Shown piece by piece: positions 27,267 through 35,335 of a stretch of 64,000 bases of DNA. How positions within the stretch are numbered: position 1 is the first letter of the stretch; every line of letters starts with the position of its first letter. This stretch comes from Roseiconus nitratireducens (GTDB lineage Bacteria; Planctomycetota; Planctomycetia; Pirellulales; Pirellulaceae), in the NCBI RefSeq assembly GCF_008629675.1, contig NZ_VWOX01000011.1, positions 248,001-312,000 of the forward strand. Reading direction: 5' to 3'. A model generated the notes under the pieces. It was not told the DNA's origin and did not search any database. It saw only the letters and a list, made by a program, of their open reading frames with translations. The translations under genes and the position numbers were made by a program.

Positions 27267-28200
27267 GACGCACCAAGGGGCTGCCGGAAGGCCCCGACAG
27301 GGATACGCCCTGTTGGCCGTCTTGGGCGTGATCGTCTTGACGGTGACCGTGCTGTCGGCGCTCTCGCAGCAGAGCCTTCAACGCGGGCTGGCCGCGGCCG
27401 ACGCGCGGATCCGCTTGCAACAGCGTTTGGGCGCTGAATCGATCCAACGCCACCTGCTGCCGCGGGCGGCGGCGGTGTTCGATCGGCTGCAGGAGGAAGC
27501 GGAAGCGGGCGGACGGTCCGGCAACCGCGTGCCGACGCAACTTCGCAGTTCGGTTTCCATCGGCGGGATCACGTTTGACGTCGTTCTCGCCGATGAAAGT
27601 GCCAAAGTGAATCTGAACTCGGTGTACCACTCCGTGGGCCGCGAACGCACCGAGTCGATGATCGTCGACGTTGCCGGCATCGCCGCGGCCCGCGCTGCGC
27701 GTTTAACGCCGGCCGTGCCGACGGTGAAATCGTTCGGCGCGTCCGACGACGCGGATGGTCCGGCCGCTCCGCCGCCGGCCTTCCGCAGTTGGGGAGAAGT
27801 CTTTGACCTGACCACACTGCAGCAAACGATTGGTGATGATGCGGCCCTGGCGAACGTCACGGCAGAACTGACGTGCTGGGGGAGCGGCGGTCTGAACCTT
27901 CGCAGGGCGTCGGATGAATCGATTCGGGCGGTCGCAACGTGTGTGCTATCCCGGGCGGGAGCGGAACGCCTGGTTCGCCGATACCGAGAGAACCCGACGA
28001 TGACGCTGGCGATTCTGGTGCAGCAGGAAGCTGCATCGGAAACCCTTCGCCGGAAGTTGCTTAGAATGTTTTCCGAAACCAGCACCGACCATTCTTTGTG
28101 GATTGATGCGTCGTCCCCGGCGCGACGTTCGCTTCGTACCTTCTCGGTGCTCAGCCAAGGCGATGACGGGACGGTGGTCAATCAGCGTTTCGCGTTCTGA
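27256..28200 (+). CDS. gspK: Minor pseudopilin tip protein (GspK-like)
   Basis: A 314-residue protein with a hydrophobic N-terminal helix (GYALLAVLGVIVLTVTVLSA) but no Glu5, as expected for GspK. The sequence DVVLADESAKVNLNSVY is a good match to the GspK signature (D-E-x-G/A-K-x-N-L-N). The later helical region (GSGGLNLRRASDES) fits the SAM-like insertion. It ends at 28200 and the next gene begins 85 bases later. Confidence 0.87.
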   Translation: MHRETHQGAAGRPRQGYALLAVLGVIVLTVTVLSALSQQSLQRGLAAADARIRLQQRLGAESIQRHLLPRAAAVFDRLQEEAEAGGRSGNRVPTQLRSSVSIGGITFDVVLADESAKVNLNSVYHSVGRERTESMIVDVAGIAAARAARLTPAVPTVKSFGASDDADGPAAPPPAFRSWGEVFDLTTLQQTIGDDAALANVTAELTCWGSGGLNLRRASDESIRAVATCVLSRAGAERLVRRYRENPTMTLAILVQQEAASETLRRKLLRMFSETSTDHSLWIDASSPARRSLRTFSVLSQGDDGTVVNQRFAF

Positions 28201-28218
28201 GGACGCGTCTCATCGATC

Positions 28219-28255
28219 TACCCAGGCTCTCACTGCCCAGGCTTTCACTGCCAAG
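28219..28255 (+). repeat. Short tandem duplication after gspK
   Basis: Between gspK and the gspC-like gene the sequence CCAGGCTCTCACTGC is followed at once by CCAGGCTTTCACTGC, a two-copy 15-base tandem repeat differing at one base. It may be slippage scar; no function is evident. Confidence 0.6.
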
Positions 28256-28285
28256 ACTCGAATCGTTTCGTGCTTCAACTGATCC

Positions 28286-28879
28286 ATGACGGTGACCAAC
28301 CAACGACGACTGATTCGCGCACTCACGGCCGCCCTGCTGGCGATTGCCGGCGGCAGTGCACTCTGGTCCGTCAGTGACGCGGGATCCGAATCAATCACCG
28401 GCACCGATGCTGTAGCCGTCCAGATTCCGTCCTCTTCCGCGTCGAACGGCCGGCTTCCACGTTCGGCAGATGCGACGAACGATCCCGCCGTGACGACAAT
28501 GGACTGGTCCCTGCCGCTGCAACAACCGCTGGTCGACCCACCCCCGCCCAAGCCGAGCCCACCACCGCCGCGGGTGACACCCACCCCGAAGCCGAAACCG
28601 TCGCCGCCGCCCCAACCTGAACTCGGTTGGACGCTGGAAGGAACGATCTTGGACGATGATCGAAGCGTCGCGATCTTGACCGACCGAGACGGAAAAACGG
28701 ACATCCGCGGTGTCGGCGAAACCGTTCAACTCCACCCTCCCGGGGTGACCGTTCGAGCAATCGAGTCCGATGTCGTCACGCTGGACCGTGAAGGCCGGCC
28801 GTCGACGGTCAAGCTGAAGCAGTCGTTTTCCTCCAAGGCGGGTTCCGAACCGAACCGTCCCCGGAGACGGAACCGATGA
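28286..28879 (+). CDS. GspC-like inner-membrane protein with proline-rich linker
   Basis: A 197-residue protein with an N-terminal transmembrane helix (about 10-30, IRALTAALLAIAGGSALW), a disordered Ser/Thr segment, and a Pro-rich linker (PPPPKPSPPPPRVTPTPKPK, about residues 90-110). The C-terminal domain (LEGTILDDDRSVAILTDRDG... VGETV... VTVRAIESDVVTLD) resembles the homology region of GspC/PilP that contacts the secretin. ATGA overlap with the next gene. No PDZ domain is present. The GspC role is inferred from architecture and position. Confidence 0.72.
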   Translation: MTVTNQRRLIRALTAALLAIAGGSALWSVSDAGSESITGTDAVAVQIPSSSASNGRLPRSADATNDPAVTTMDWSLPLQQPLVDPPPPKPSPPPPRVTPTPKPKPSPPPQPELGWTLEGTILDDDRSVAILTDRDGKTDIRGVGETVQLHPPGVTVRAIESDVVTLDREGRPSTVKLKQSFSSKAGSEPNRPRRRNR

Positions 28880-30288
28880 GTCGCGCGCGACCTTCAAATC
28901 GTCCGCGGTTGATCGACGGTTGCTTGATTCACCAATGTGACGACCACTGGCAATTGATCTGCGGTGACCAGATTCAAACGGTCACCGCCGACAGCTCGCC
29001 TCGGGATCGTGCCCGCGCCGTGGCCGAACTGATTTCTGCCAACCAGCTCCGCCGGCCGCGTTGTGTGCTGGCGCTCGCGACGCCGGAATGTTTTTTCACA
29101 ACCTTGGACGCGTTCGACGGCATCGACCCGAATGATTCCGTTGCGATGTCGTTTGAGCTGGAGCGTTTTTTTCCGCTGGACGCCGAAGCAATGGTTGCAT
29201 GTGTCACGGTGCAGCCGAGAACCGGGCGGCTGGCTGCACTCGCCGTCAGTGCCGATCGTCACCGCGAATTTGCCGATGCGCTGCGGTCGGAAGGCTTGGA
29301 ACTGGAAGCCATCGTTCCCTGGAGCTTTCTTGTCGCACGCGGACTGATCGAACGCCGCGATGTTTCGAACGCGGTTCGGATCATTCTGAACGAACCATCA
29401 TCGTCCTCCCGCGAAATATTGCAGGTCGATCGCGACGGCATTTGGCAATGGAAGCACGCGAGCGATCTGCGGACTTCGCCCACCGTCAAACAATCCGCCG
29501 ACGCCGGGCTCTCCGAACCGGCGGCCACCGTGGTGATCGGAACCGCCCACGCACCGGCCGAACCCCAAGCGGAATCGGAACTCGTCTCGGCCGAGCCGTC
29601 GTCGGAATCCGCTGAACAACTGGGCGCCGCGGGTGTCGACGTTTTACTGGCCGGGCGCTGGGGACGTTGGCCCGATCTGCGTCGCGGCGTTCTGGCACCC
29701 TCCGATCCGCTGCATGCCGTCGCCAGCCAACTGCGCTGGCTGGCAATTGCCGCGGCAGTTTGTTTGCTGACCGTGACCGCGGCGGGTTGGATGCGAAACC
29801 GTCGTCTGACCTCGGACTTGGAAACCGTCATGGATCAGCAACGTCGTGCGTTTCGGCAAACCTTTCCGGATCGATCCGATCCCGTGCTGCTGATGCGCAC
29901 GGTTCGATCGGAACACCGCAAAGCACTTGGTTCGAAAGGTCAGGGAGTGGCGGTGCCGCTTCCCATCCCGGCCACCGAAGTGCTCCGCCGAATCTATCAG
30001 GGTTTGAAGCGGGCGGGGTCCGAACAGGAGTCGCGATTCCGAGTGCTGGATATCGACATCGTCGACGGCGAATGCGCGTTGACCGTGCGCACGCGGGACG
30101 CCCGCCAATTGGGAGTGATCGCCAACTCTCTGCAGGCCAACGGATTCCAAGTTTCACCACCGGCGTCCGAGCAGGTGGAACCCAGCCGGGACGAACCGGT
30201 GTCCACCTATCAGTCGACGATCGTGGCGGTGCTGCCAAAGTCTTCGACGGGCTCCACCGACGAGGCGACGCCCGGGGGCGGCACTTGA
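28876..30288 (+). CDS. GspL-like actin-fold/inner-membrane protein
   Basis: A 470-residue protein. The cytoplasmic part (LALATPECFFTTLD..., SFELERFFPLDAEAMV..., LAALAVSADRHREFADAL...) has the pattern of GspL/PilM actin-like domains that bind GspE. A single transmembrane segment follows at about 288-302 (LRWLAIAAAVCLLTVTAAGW), then a periplasmic ferredoxin-like domain. A low-complexity insert at about 200-245 is unusual. The final bases overlap the GspM-like gene. Good fit for GspL by order and topology. Confidence 0.8.
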   Translation: MSRARPSNRPRLIDGCLIHQCDDHWQLICGDQIQTVTADSSPRDRARAVAELISANQLRRPRCVLALATPECFFTTLDAFDGIDPNDSVAMSFELERFFPLDAEAMVACVTVQPRTGRLAALAVSADRHREFADALRSEGLELEAIVPWSFLVARGLIERRDVSNAVRIILNEPSSSSREILQVDRDGIWQWKHASDLRTSPTVKQSADAGLSEPAATVVIGTAHAPAEPQAESELVSAEPSSESAEQLGAAGVDVLLAGRWGRWPDLRRGVLAPSDPLHAVASQLRWLAIAAAVCLLTVTAAGWMRNRRLTSDLETVMDQQRRAFRQTFPDRSDPVLLMRTVRSEHRKALGSKGQGVAVPLPIPATEVLRRIYQGLKRAGSEQESRFRVLDIDIVDGECALTVRTRDARQLGVIANSLQANGFQVSPPASEQVEPSRDEPVSTYQSTIVAVLPKSSTGSTDEATPGGGT

Positions 30289-30809
30289 CGAATCTGAAAG
30301 GCAAACGATTGCTGGTGACGGGGCTGATCGCCTGCCTGGCTCTGGCGGCGGTTGATTCGGTGCTGCGCGCTCGCTCAACGGCAGCGGCGCTGCGCTCGGA
30401 CCGCGAAGACCTCCGCGAACTGCGAACCATGCTCGCCGAGATCGAACAGGTCGCCGACACGCCGACGGTCGCGGCTCTGCAGATTGAATCGGCCGACGAA
30501 ATCCTGAACCGGATCAATGCCGCGTTGGCCGAGGCGGGTCTGTCGCCATCTTTGCTAGCAAGCCAAACGCCTGGCCAGCCGCAACGGATCGGCCAATCGG
30601 ACTTCACGCTGCGGAAGATCGAGATCATTTTGAACGCCGCGGCGGTGGACCAGGTCGTGGCGTTTTGTGATGCCCTGCGAGATGAATCCCGCGGCAGCGT
30701 CGTCCGGGATTTGAGCCTGTACGATCCGCAGCGGAACGGCCGACGAGAGACTTGGAAATCGGAGATGATCTTGACCCAAATGATTTTTTCTCCGAAAAGC
30801 ACGCGGTAG
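30285..30809 (+). CDS. GspM/PilO-like inner-membrane protein
   Basis: A 174-residue protein with a TTG start, overlapping the GspL-like stop (TTGA). One N-terminal membrane segment (LLVTGLIACLALAAVDSVL), a coiled-coil-like stretch (LRSDREDLRELRTMLAEIEQ) and a ferredoxin-like periplasmic part (FTLRKIEIILNAAAVDQVVAF). This is the PilO/GspM layout. With the GspL-like partner it would complete the inner-membrane platform. Confidence 0.8.
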   Translation: MTNLKGKRLLVTGLIACLALAAVDSVLRARSTAAALRSDREDLRELRTMLAEIEQVADTPTVAALQIESADEILNRINAALAEAGLSPSLLASQTPGQPQRIGQSDFTLRKIEIILNAAAVDQVVAFCDALRDESRGSVVRDLSLYDPQRNGRRETWKSEMILTQMIFSPKSTR

Positions 30810-30843
30810 GAATGCTTGAAAAACCCAGCCAAACGGAGGGCGG

Positions 30844-31965
30844 ATGTTTGATGAGCCGACGACGCTCGCCGCCGGCTGCCGCCGCGTCGTGCCGGATCGC
30901 TCTGGAAGCGGCAATCCCGTGAGCCAGCCGAGTCCGCAGGAATCGATCGGTCACGTCCGGGCGCTCGGTCACGTCCGGGCGGTCGGGCCGACCGGGCGGG
31001 TTGCCGCTGCGCCGCGCTCGGTCGTTCGCCGACGCCGCTTTCTTCGGGCCGGGATGTGCCTGGGACTTAGCCTGGGCGGACTGCTGGGCGGTTGTTCGCC
31101 GTTTCGCGGCAGCAACGAGTCGATCGTGCGCGTCAAGAGCAGCCAGAATCCGGCCCGTGCAGGAAAACTGACCACCGCCGGAATCCGCTCGCTGGGCCTG
31201 GGGCACATCGACCAAGCAGCCGAACAATTCCGCGAGGCGGTCGCGGAAGACTTCACCTATGGACCGGCCCACAACAATTTGGGGCTGATGCATTACGAAC
31301 AAGGCAACCTGTATCAGGCCGTGCTGGCGTTTGAACAAGCGCGCGAATTCCTGCCGGGTGACCCCGCGGTCCTGTACAACTTGGCGTTGGCACTGGAAGC
31401 CACCGGACGGATCGACGAAGCGTTGACGCTGTATGGCACCGCGCATCGAATGGACCGCAGCAACCCGAATTACCTGGGCAATCTGGTGCGGTTGCGGGTG
31501 CGACGCGGTGATCGGGACGAGTTGCTGCGACAGCAATTGGAAGAACTGGTGTTGATCGAAACACGTCCTCCCTGGCGGCGTTGGGCCGATCGCCAACTGG
31601 CGTTGAACTTGAATGATGCATTGGACCGCGGTCCGGTGACACCCGAATTGGAGTCCGCAATGACCACCGAGCGCCGGGCAACGGATCTGCGCGAAAAGGT
31701 CATCGATCTGACGCCCGTCGCCACCGCTTCGTTGGAAGAAGACGGCCTGGATCGGCCGTTTGATCGGGAACCCGGACGGTCAAGTTTGGATCCCCAGATC
31801 GAACTGGATCGATTGCCGGATGGCCCGCCGGAAGAACTCCCGCCACCGGCCGAGGTGTTGGACCTGCAAGCCCCGACATCGTCGTCGCGGTCGGCGCTCC
31901 AAAAATCGGTGCTTCAGGAAACGGACGTGGAAGCGTTGTCGGTGGACGACTACTACCGCCAATAG
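30844..31965 (+). CDS. TPR lipoprotein, last gene of the secretion operon
   Basis: A 373-residue protein. The N-terminal region holds RRRRFLRAGMCLGLSLGGLLGGC, which combines a twin-arginine-like motif and a lipobox ending in Cys, so it is probably exported and lipidated. TPR repeats follow from about residue 108 (IRSLGLGHIDQAAEQFREAV, YGPAHNNLGLMHYEQG, AVLYNLALALEATGRIDEAL). The tail is acidic and Pro/Leu-rich. A 16-base direct repeat (CGGTCACGTCCGGGCG) lies in the 5' part. Role resembles TadD/PilF-type assembly factors; the start is uncertain. Confidence 0.8.
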   Translation: MFDEPTTLAAGCRRVVPDRSGSGNPVSQPSPQESIGHVRALGHVRAVGPTGRVAAAPRSVVRRRRFLRAGMCLGLSLGGLLGGCSPFRGSNESIVRVKSSQNPARAGKLTTAGIRSLGLGHIDQAAEQFREAVAEDFTYGPAHNNLGLMHYEQGNLYQAVLAFEQAREFLPGDPAVLYNLALALEATGRIDEALTLYGTAHRMDRSNPNYLGNLVRLRVRRGDRDELLRQQLEELVLIETRPPWRRWADRQLALNLNDALDRGPVTPELESAMTTERRATDLREKVIDLTPVATASLEEDGLDRPFDREPGRSSLDPQIELDRLPDGPPEELPPPAEVLDLQAPTSSSRSALQKSVLQETDVEALSVDDYYRQ

Positions 31966-32122
31966 GACCCCACGGGTCCATCCATCGGTGAATCGGCTAT
32001 TCGGGGGAGGGCCGGCCGGCGTGTTTGTTACTGCTTCGCGGGTGGAGACAAGAAAGGTCGAGCAGCGCATCCGGGACCTTCGATCGATTTCGATCTGACC
32101 TCGGAAGAATCGGGTGACAGAG

Positions 32123-32635
32123 CTATCGGCGCGTCGCTTTGCCCTCAACGGTCATGCGATCGTTGAACCGCGGTTCGTCCAAGGGGAACTCAGGAAAATC
32201 GTCGAACTTCGACTCTTCGGACGCCCGTTCCGATGAATTGCTTTCAAATGTCGTGGATCGGATTTGCACGGCACCGAACCCGCGAAACCACCGCGAGAAA
32301 ACGTACTTCCGCATCAGCTTGCGTCCCAGCGGGACCAGCAGCAGGAACCCCACCGCGTCGGTCAGCAGACCCGGTGTCAGCAGCAAAGCGGCGGCGAACA
32401 CGATCATCAGACCGTCCTGAATCTCCGCCCCTGGGACCCGGCCGGCCCGCAGAGCCTCTTGAAATTTCTGCCAAGCCATCACGCCCTCACGTTTGGCGAG
32501 CGCGGAGCCGATAATGCCGGTAATGATGACCAGCAAGAACGTCGCCCCGGCCCCGGTGACGTCAGCCAACTGCAGCAGCAGATACAGCTCGACCAGGGGA
32601 ACGGTGATGAACAGGATCAGCAGACGGAGAAACAT
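32123..32635 (-). CDS. fxsA: FxsA-family membrane protein
   Basis: A 170-residue integral membrane protein. Hydrophobic segments are LRLLILFITVPLVELYLLL, GATFLLVIITGIIGSALA, and GLMIVFAAALLLTPG...TDAVGFLLL. The ALLLTPGLLTDAVGF motif is diagnostic of FxsA (which in Escherichia coli suppresses phage T7 exclusion by F). A polar C-terminal tail of about 45 residues (TTFESNSSERASEESKFDDF) extends beyond the domain. Function in planctomycetes is unknown. Confidence 0.92.
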   Translation of the reverse strand: MFLRLLILFITVPLVELYLLLQLADVTGAGATFLLVIITGIIGSALAKREGVMAWQKFQEALRAGRVPGAEIQDGLMIVFAAALLLTPGLLTDAVGFLLLVPLGRKLMRKYVFSRWFRGFGAVQIRSTTFESNSSERASEESKFDDFPEFPLDEPRFNDRMTVEGKATRR

Positions 32636-32773
32636 CGATTTGCTGGCGGTTGGGAGATTTTGGGCCGGTTGTCAAGTTGGCAACCCGGGGGCAGCGGGGG
32701 GAATCAACGCGAATCCCGTGCCGAAGCGGGAAATTCGTGGACGGGACGTCCTGGAACCAGCGAGGTAGGTGCG

Positions 32774-33664
32774 GTGATCACCAGTTCGGTGCAATTGAAG
32801 GGGTCGCCCGGCGTCTATGCGCGGCTGTGGTCGGGCGACGATCGGGCCCCGGCCGGAATCGCCATCTTGATGCACGGGTTGGGCGATCACGGCGGTCGTC
32901 ACCAGTCGTTCGCGCGACGGCTGGTCGCCCGACGTTGGGGCGTCCTGGCGATCGATCTTCCCGGGCACGGTCGTTCGACCGGACGACGCGGAACGGTGTC
33001 CAGCTACGACGCTCTGATGCGAATGATCGCCTCGGCACGCCGTGCGATGTCCCAACGATTCCCCGGCATCCATCAGGTGGTGATCGGTCACAGCATGGGC
33101 GGAAACCTGGCGATCAATTATGCCCTCCGCCGCAGCGAATTCGACTCTCACGCGGCGGAACCACTGAACGGGCTGGTGCTGGTCGCCCCGATGCTAATGC
33201 CGCCGGCGTTCCTGGACCGCCAACGTGTGTTTGCGGCCTGGGGCACCGGCCAGTTGCTGCGGTGGGTGCGGGTTTCCAAAGCACCGCCCATCGACCAACT
33301 GACACGTGACCAGGCGATGGCGCGCCGGATCGAAGCGGATCCGCTGCAACACCATCACATCTCGCTGTACCTCGCCACGCAGTTGTTGGCGCAAGGTCGA
33401 TTCGCCCTGGACCACGCCGCGCAGATCGGGACCCGAACCCTGGTCCTGTACGGCGACGAAGATCAATTGATTGACCGCGCCGCCTGTCGCAACCTGGTGT
33501 TACGCATGCGGGGCCACGGCGAATTGATTTGCTGGCGAGGCGGGCGTCATGATTTGATCAACGACATCGACGCCGATCGCGTGGTGGGGCGTCTGGCGGA
33601 CTGGATGGACCGGAAAAGATCGCGTGGCCAGCGACCCGTCACCGCCGTTCCCCTGGCTGCCTGA
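32774..33664 (+). CDS. Alpha/beta-hydrolase, monoacylglycerol-lipase-like
   Basis: A 296-residue cytoplasmic hydrolase from a GTG start at 32774, which has a purine-rich GAGGTAGG site just upstream. The oxyanion loop ILMHGLGDHGGRHQ, nucleophile GHSMGG (Ser107), acid in LYGDEDQLID and the His in GGRHDLIND are all in place. This is the serine aminopeptidase S33/lysophospholipase layout, with no signal peptide. The frame continues upstream to 32264 but that part lies antisense to fxsA and is not coding. Confidence 0.9.
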   Translation: MITSSVQLKGSPGVYARLWSGDDRAPAGIAILMHGLGDHGGRHQSFARRLVARRWGVLAIDLPGHGRSTGRRGTVSSYDALMRMIASARRAMSQRFPGIHQVVIGHSMGGNLAINYALRRSEFDSHAAEPLNGLVLVAPMLMPPAFLDRQRVFAAWGTGQLLRWVRVSKAPPIDQLTRDQAMARRIEADPLQHHHISLYLATQLLAQGRFALDHAAQIGTRTLVLYGDEDQLIDRAACRNLVLRMRGHGELICWRGGRHDLINDIDADRVVGRLADWMDRKRSRGQRPVTAVPLAA

Positions 33665-33709
33665 ATCGCCCAGCGTCGGGCCGAAGCGCGGGCCGGCGCG
33701 CGGACCGGT

Positions 33710-35239
33710 TCACGCCTGGACTTCTGATTCCACCCAACGCACCAACGCCCGGACCATCACGCCGGTGGCGCCGGCGTCCCGGTGCGGTTTGGGAGCATCG
33801 GTGAATGCCGGTCCGGCGATGTCCAAATGCACCCAGGGCGTGTCGCCAACGAAGTTCTCCAAAAACTTCGCCGCGGTGATCGCACCGCCCCATCGTCCTT
33901 CACCGACGTTCTTGATCTCGGCGACCTTGCTTTGGACCTTCTCGTCGTAAAGTTGGTACATCGGCAACTGCCACACCGGTTCGCCCTCCTCCCGGGCCGC
34001 CAGCATCACTGCATCACAGACCGATTGGTCGTTGGTCATTGCGCCGGCCACCTCCTGGCCCAGCGCCACCATGCAGGCGCCGGTCAACGTTGCCAGGTCC
34101 ACCATCGCCTTCGGCTTGAAACCGATCGCGACGTCCAACGTGTCGGACAGCACCACGCGGCCTTCGGCATCGGTGTTCAGGATCTCGATGGTTTTTCCGC
34201 TCCGGGTGCGGATCACGTCGCCCAGTTTGTAGCTGGAACCGCTGACCATGTTTTCGGCCAGCCCACACAAGCCGATCACGTTCTTCTTGACGCCCATCTT
34301 TGCCAACGCGTGCATCGTTCCGAGCACCGTCGCGGCGCCGCCCATGTCGCATTTCATGTCGACCATTCCGTCGCTGGGTTTGATCGACAGTCCGCCGCTG
34401 TCGAATGTCACGCCCTTGCCGACGATGGCCAACGGTGGATCGCCTTCGGCACCGCCACGATGCTGCAAGATCAGCAGCCGCGGGGGCCGCTCACTGCCCC
34501 CGCCGACCGCCAGGATGGCCCGACAGTTCTCTTCGACCAGACGGTGTTCGTCCCAAACCTCGCAACTGAGTCCGATCTGCTCGGCCAATGATTCTGCCGT
34601 CGCGGCAAAGGATTCCGGATACACCACCGAGGCCGGCTCGTTGACCAGACGGCGCGCCAGGTTGACCGAATCTCCCAGAATCTGGCCCCGGGTAATGTGG
34701 TCGGATTCGATCCCGGCCAACGCGATCGTGTCGGGGACTTCGATCGCCGGCTTGGTGCGATAAATCGCCTGGCATTCCAGGCCGAACAGCAAGCCGGCAA
34801 CGATCGCGTCATGGCACGCCGCGGGAAATGCTTCGGCTAGCGCGACGACAACCTTGCGATGTGGTTTGCCGCCCAGGGCGCGGATCGCCGTGCTGGATAA
34901 GTTGAACGCCGATTCTCGCGCCAGCTTGGCCCGGTCGCCCAGCCCGATCAGCAACACCAGGGATGCGGCGGAATCCTGTCCGGCGGCGCCGGGACCGGCT
35001 ATCAACAGGGTTTCGCCGGATTCGCCGGAAATCTTGTCGCGATCGATCAAGCGGGAGAGGGACCCGCCCAGCAGTTGGTCAACCTGTTTGGCCACCGCAG
35101 AAAGCTTTCGGTCTTCGCACAGGCCGATCACCAAAACGTCGCAATCTTCGCCGGACGGGTTATCGACGGAGACAAAATTCGGCTGGGGCAATTGTAGGGA
35201 AATGGGATTCGGTTGAGACTGGGTCAGACTTTCCGACAT
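33710..35239 (-). CDS. pepA: Leucyl aminopeptidase, M17 family
   Basis: Hexameric two-metal exopeptidase that removes N-terminal residues from peptides. The 509-residue protein has an N-terminal macro-like domain and the M17 catalytic region: VGKGVTFDSGGLSIKP, MVDMKCDMGGAATVLG, and NTDAEGRVVLSD, where the family usually has NTDAEGRL. Metal ligands Lys, Asp and Glu in these motifs are intact. The start at 35239 (MSESLTQSQ) is preferred to a longer frame because the upstream part is low in coding character. Confidence 0.95.
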   Translation of the reverse strand: MSESLTQSQPNPISLQLPQPNFVSVDNPSGEDCDVLVIGLCEDRKLSAVAKQVDQLLGGSLSRLIDRDKISGESGETLLIAGPGAAGQDSAASLVLLIGLGDRAKLARESAFNLSSTAIRALGGKPHRKVVVALAEAFPAACHDAIVAGLLFGLECQAIYRTKPAIEVPDTIALAGIESDHITRGQILGDSVNLARRLVNEPASVVYPESFAATAESLAEQIGLSCEVWDEHRLVEENCRAILAVGGGSERPPRLLILQHRGGAEGDPPLAIVGKGVTFDSGGLSIKPSDGMVDMKCDMGGAATVLGTMHALAKMGVKKNVIGLCGLAENMVSGSSYKLGDVIRTRSGKTIEILNTDAEGRVVLSDTLDVAIGFKPKAMVDLATLTGACMVALGQEVAGAMTNDQSVCDAVMLAAREEGEPVWQLPMYQLYDEKVQSKVAEIKNVGEGRWGGAITAAKFLENFVGDTPWVHLDIAGPAFTDAPKPHRDAGATGVMVRALVRWVESEVQA

Positions 35240-35335
35240 TGGATGATGCCACCGTTGATTGCTTTGAGTTGATTGCTTTGACAGGAGGTCGATTCGATCG
35301 AGCAAGGACTCTCGCTTCGTAGTCTACCGGCGACC

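Noticed and set aside
32264..32773. N-terminal extension of the alpha/beta-hydrolase
   Set aside because: It overlaps fxsA on the other strand and lacks homology; the GTG at 32774 with a purine-rich site is a better start.
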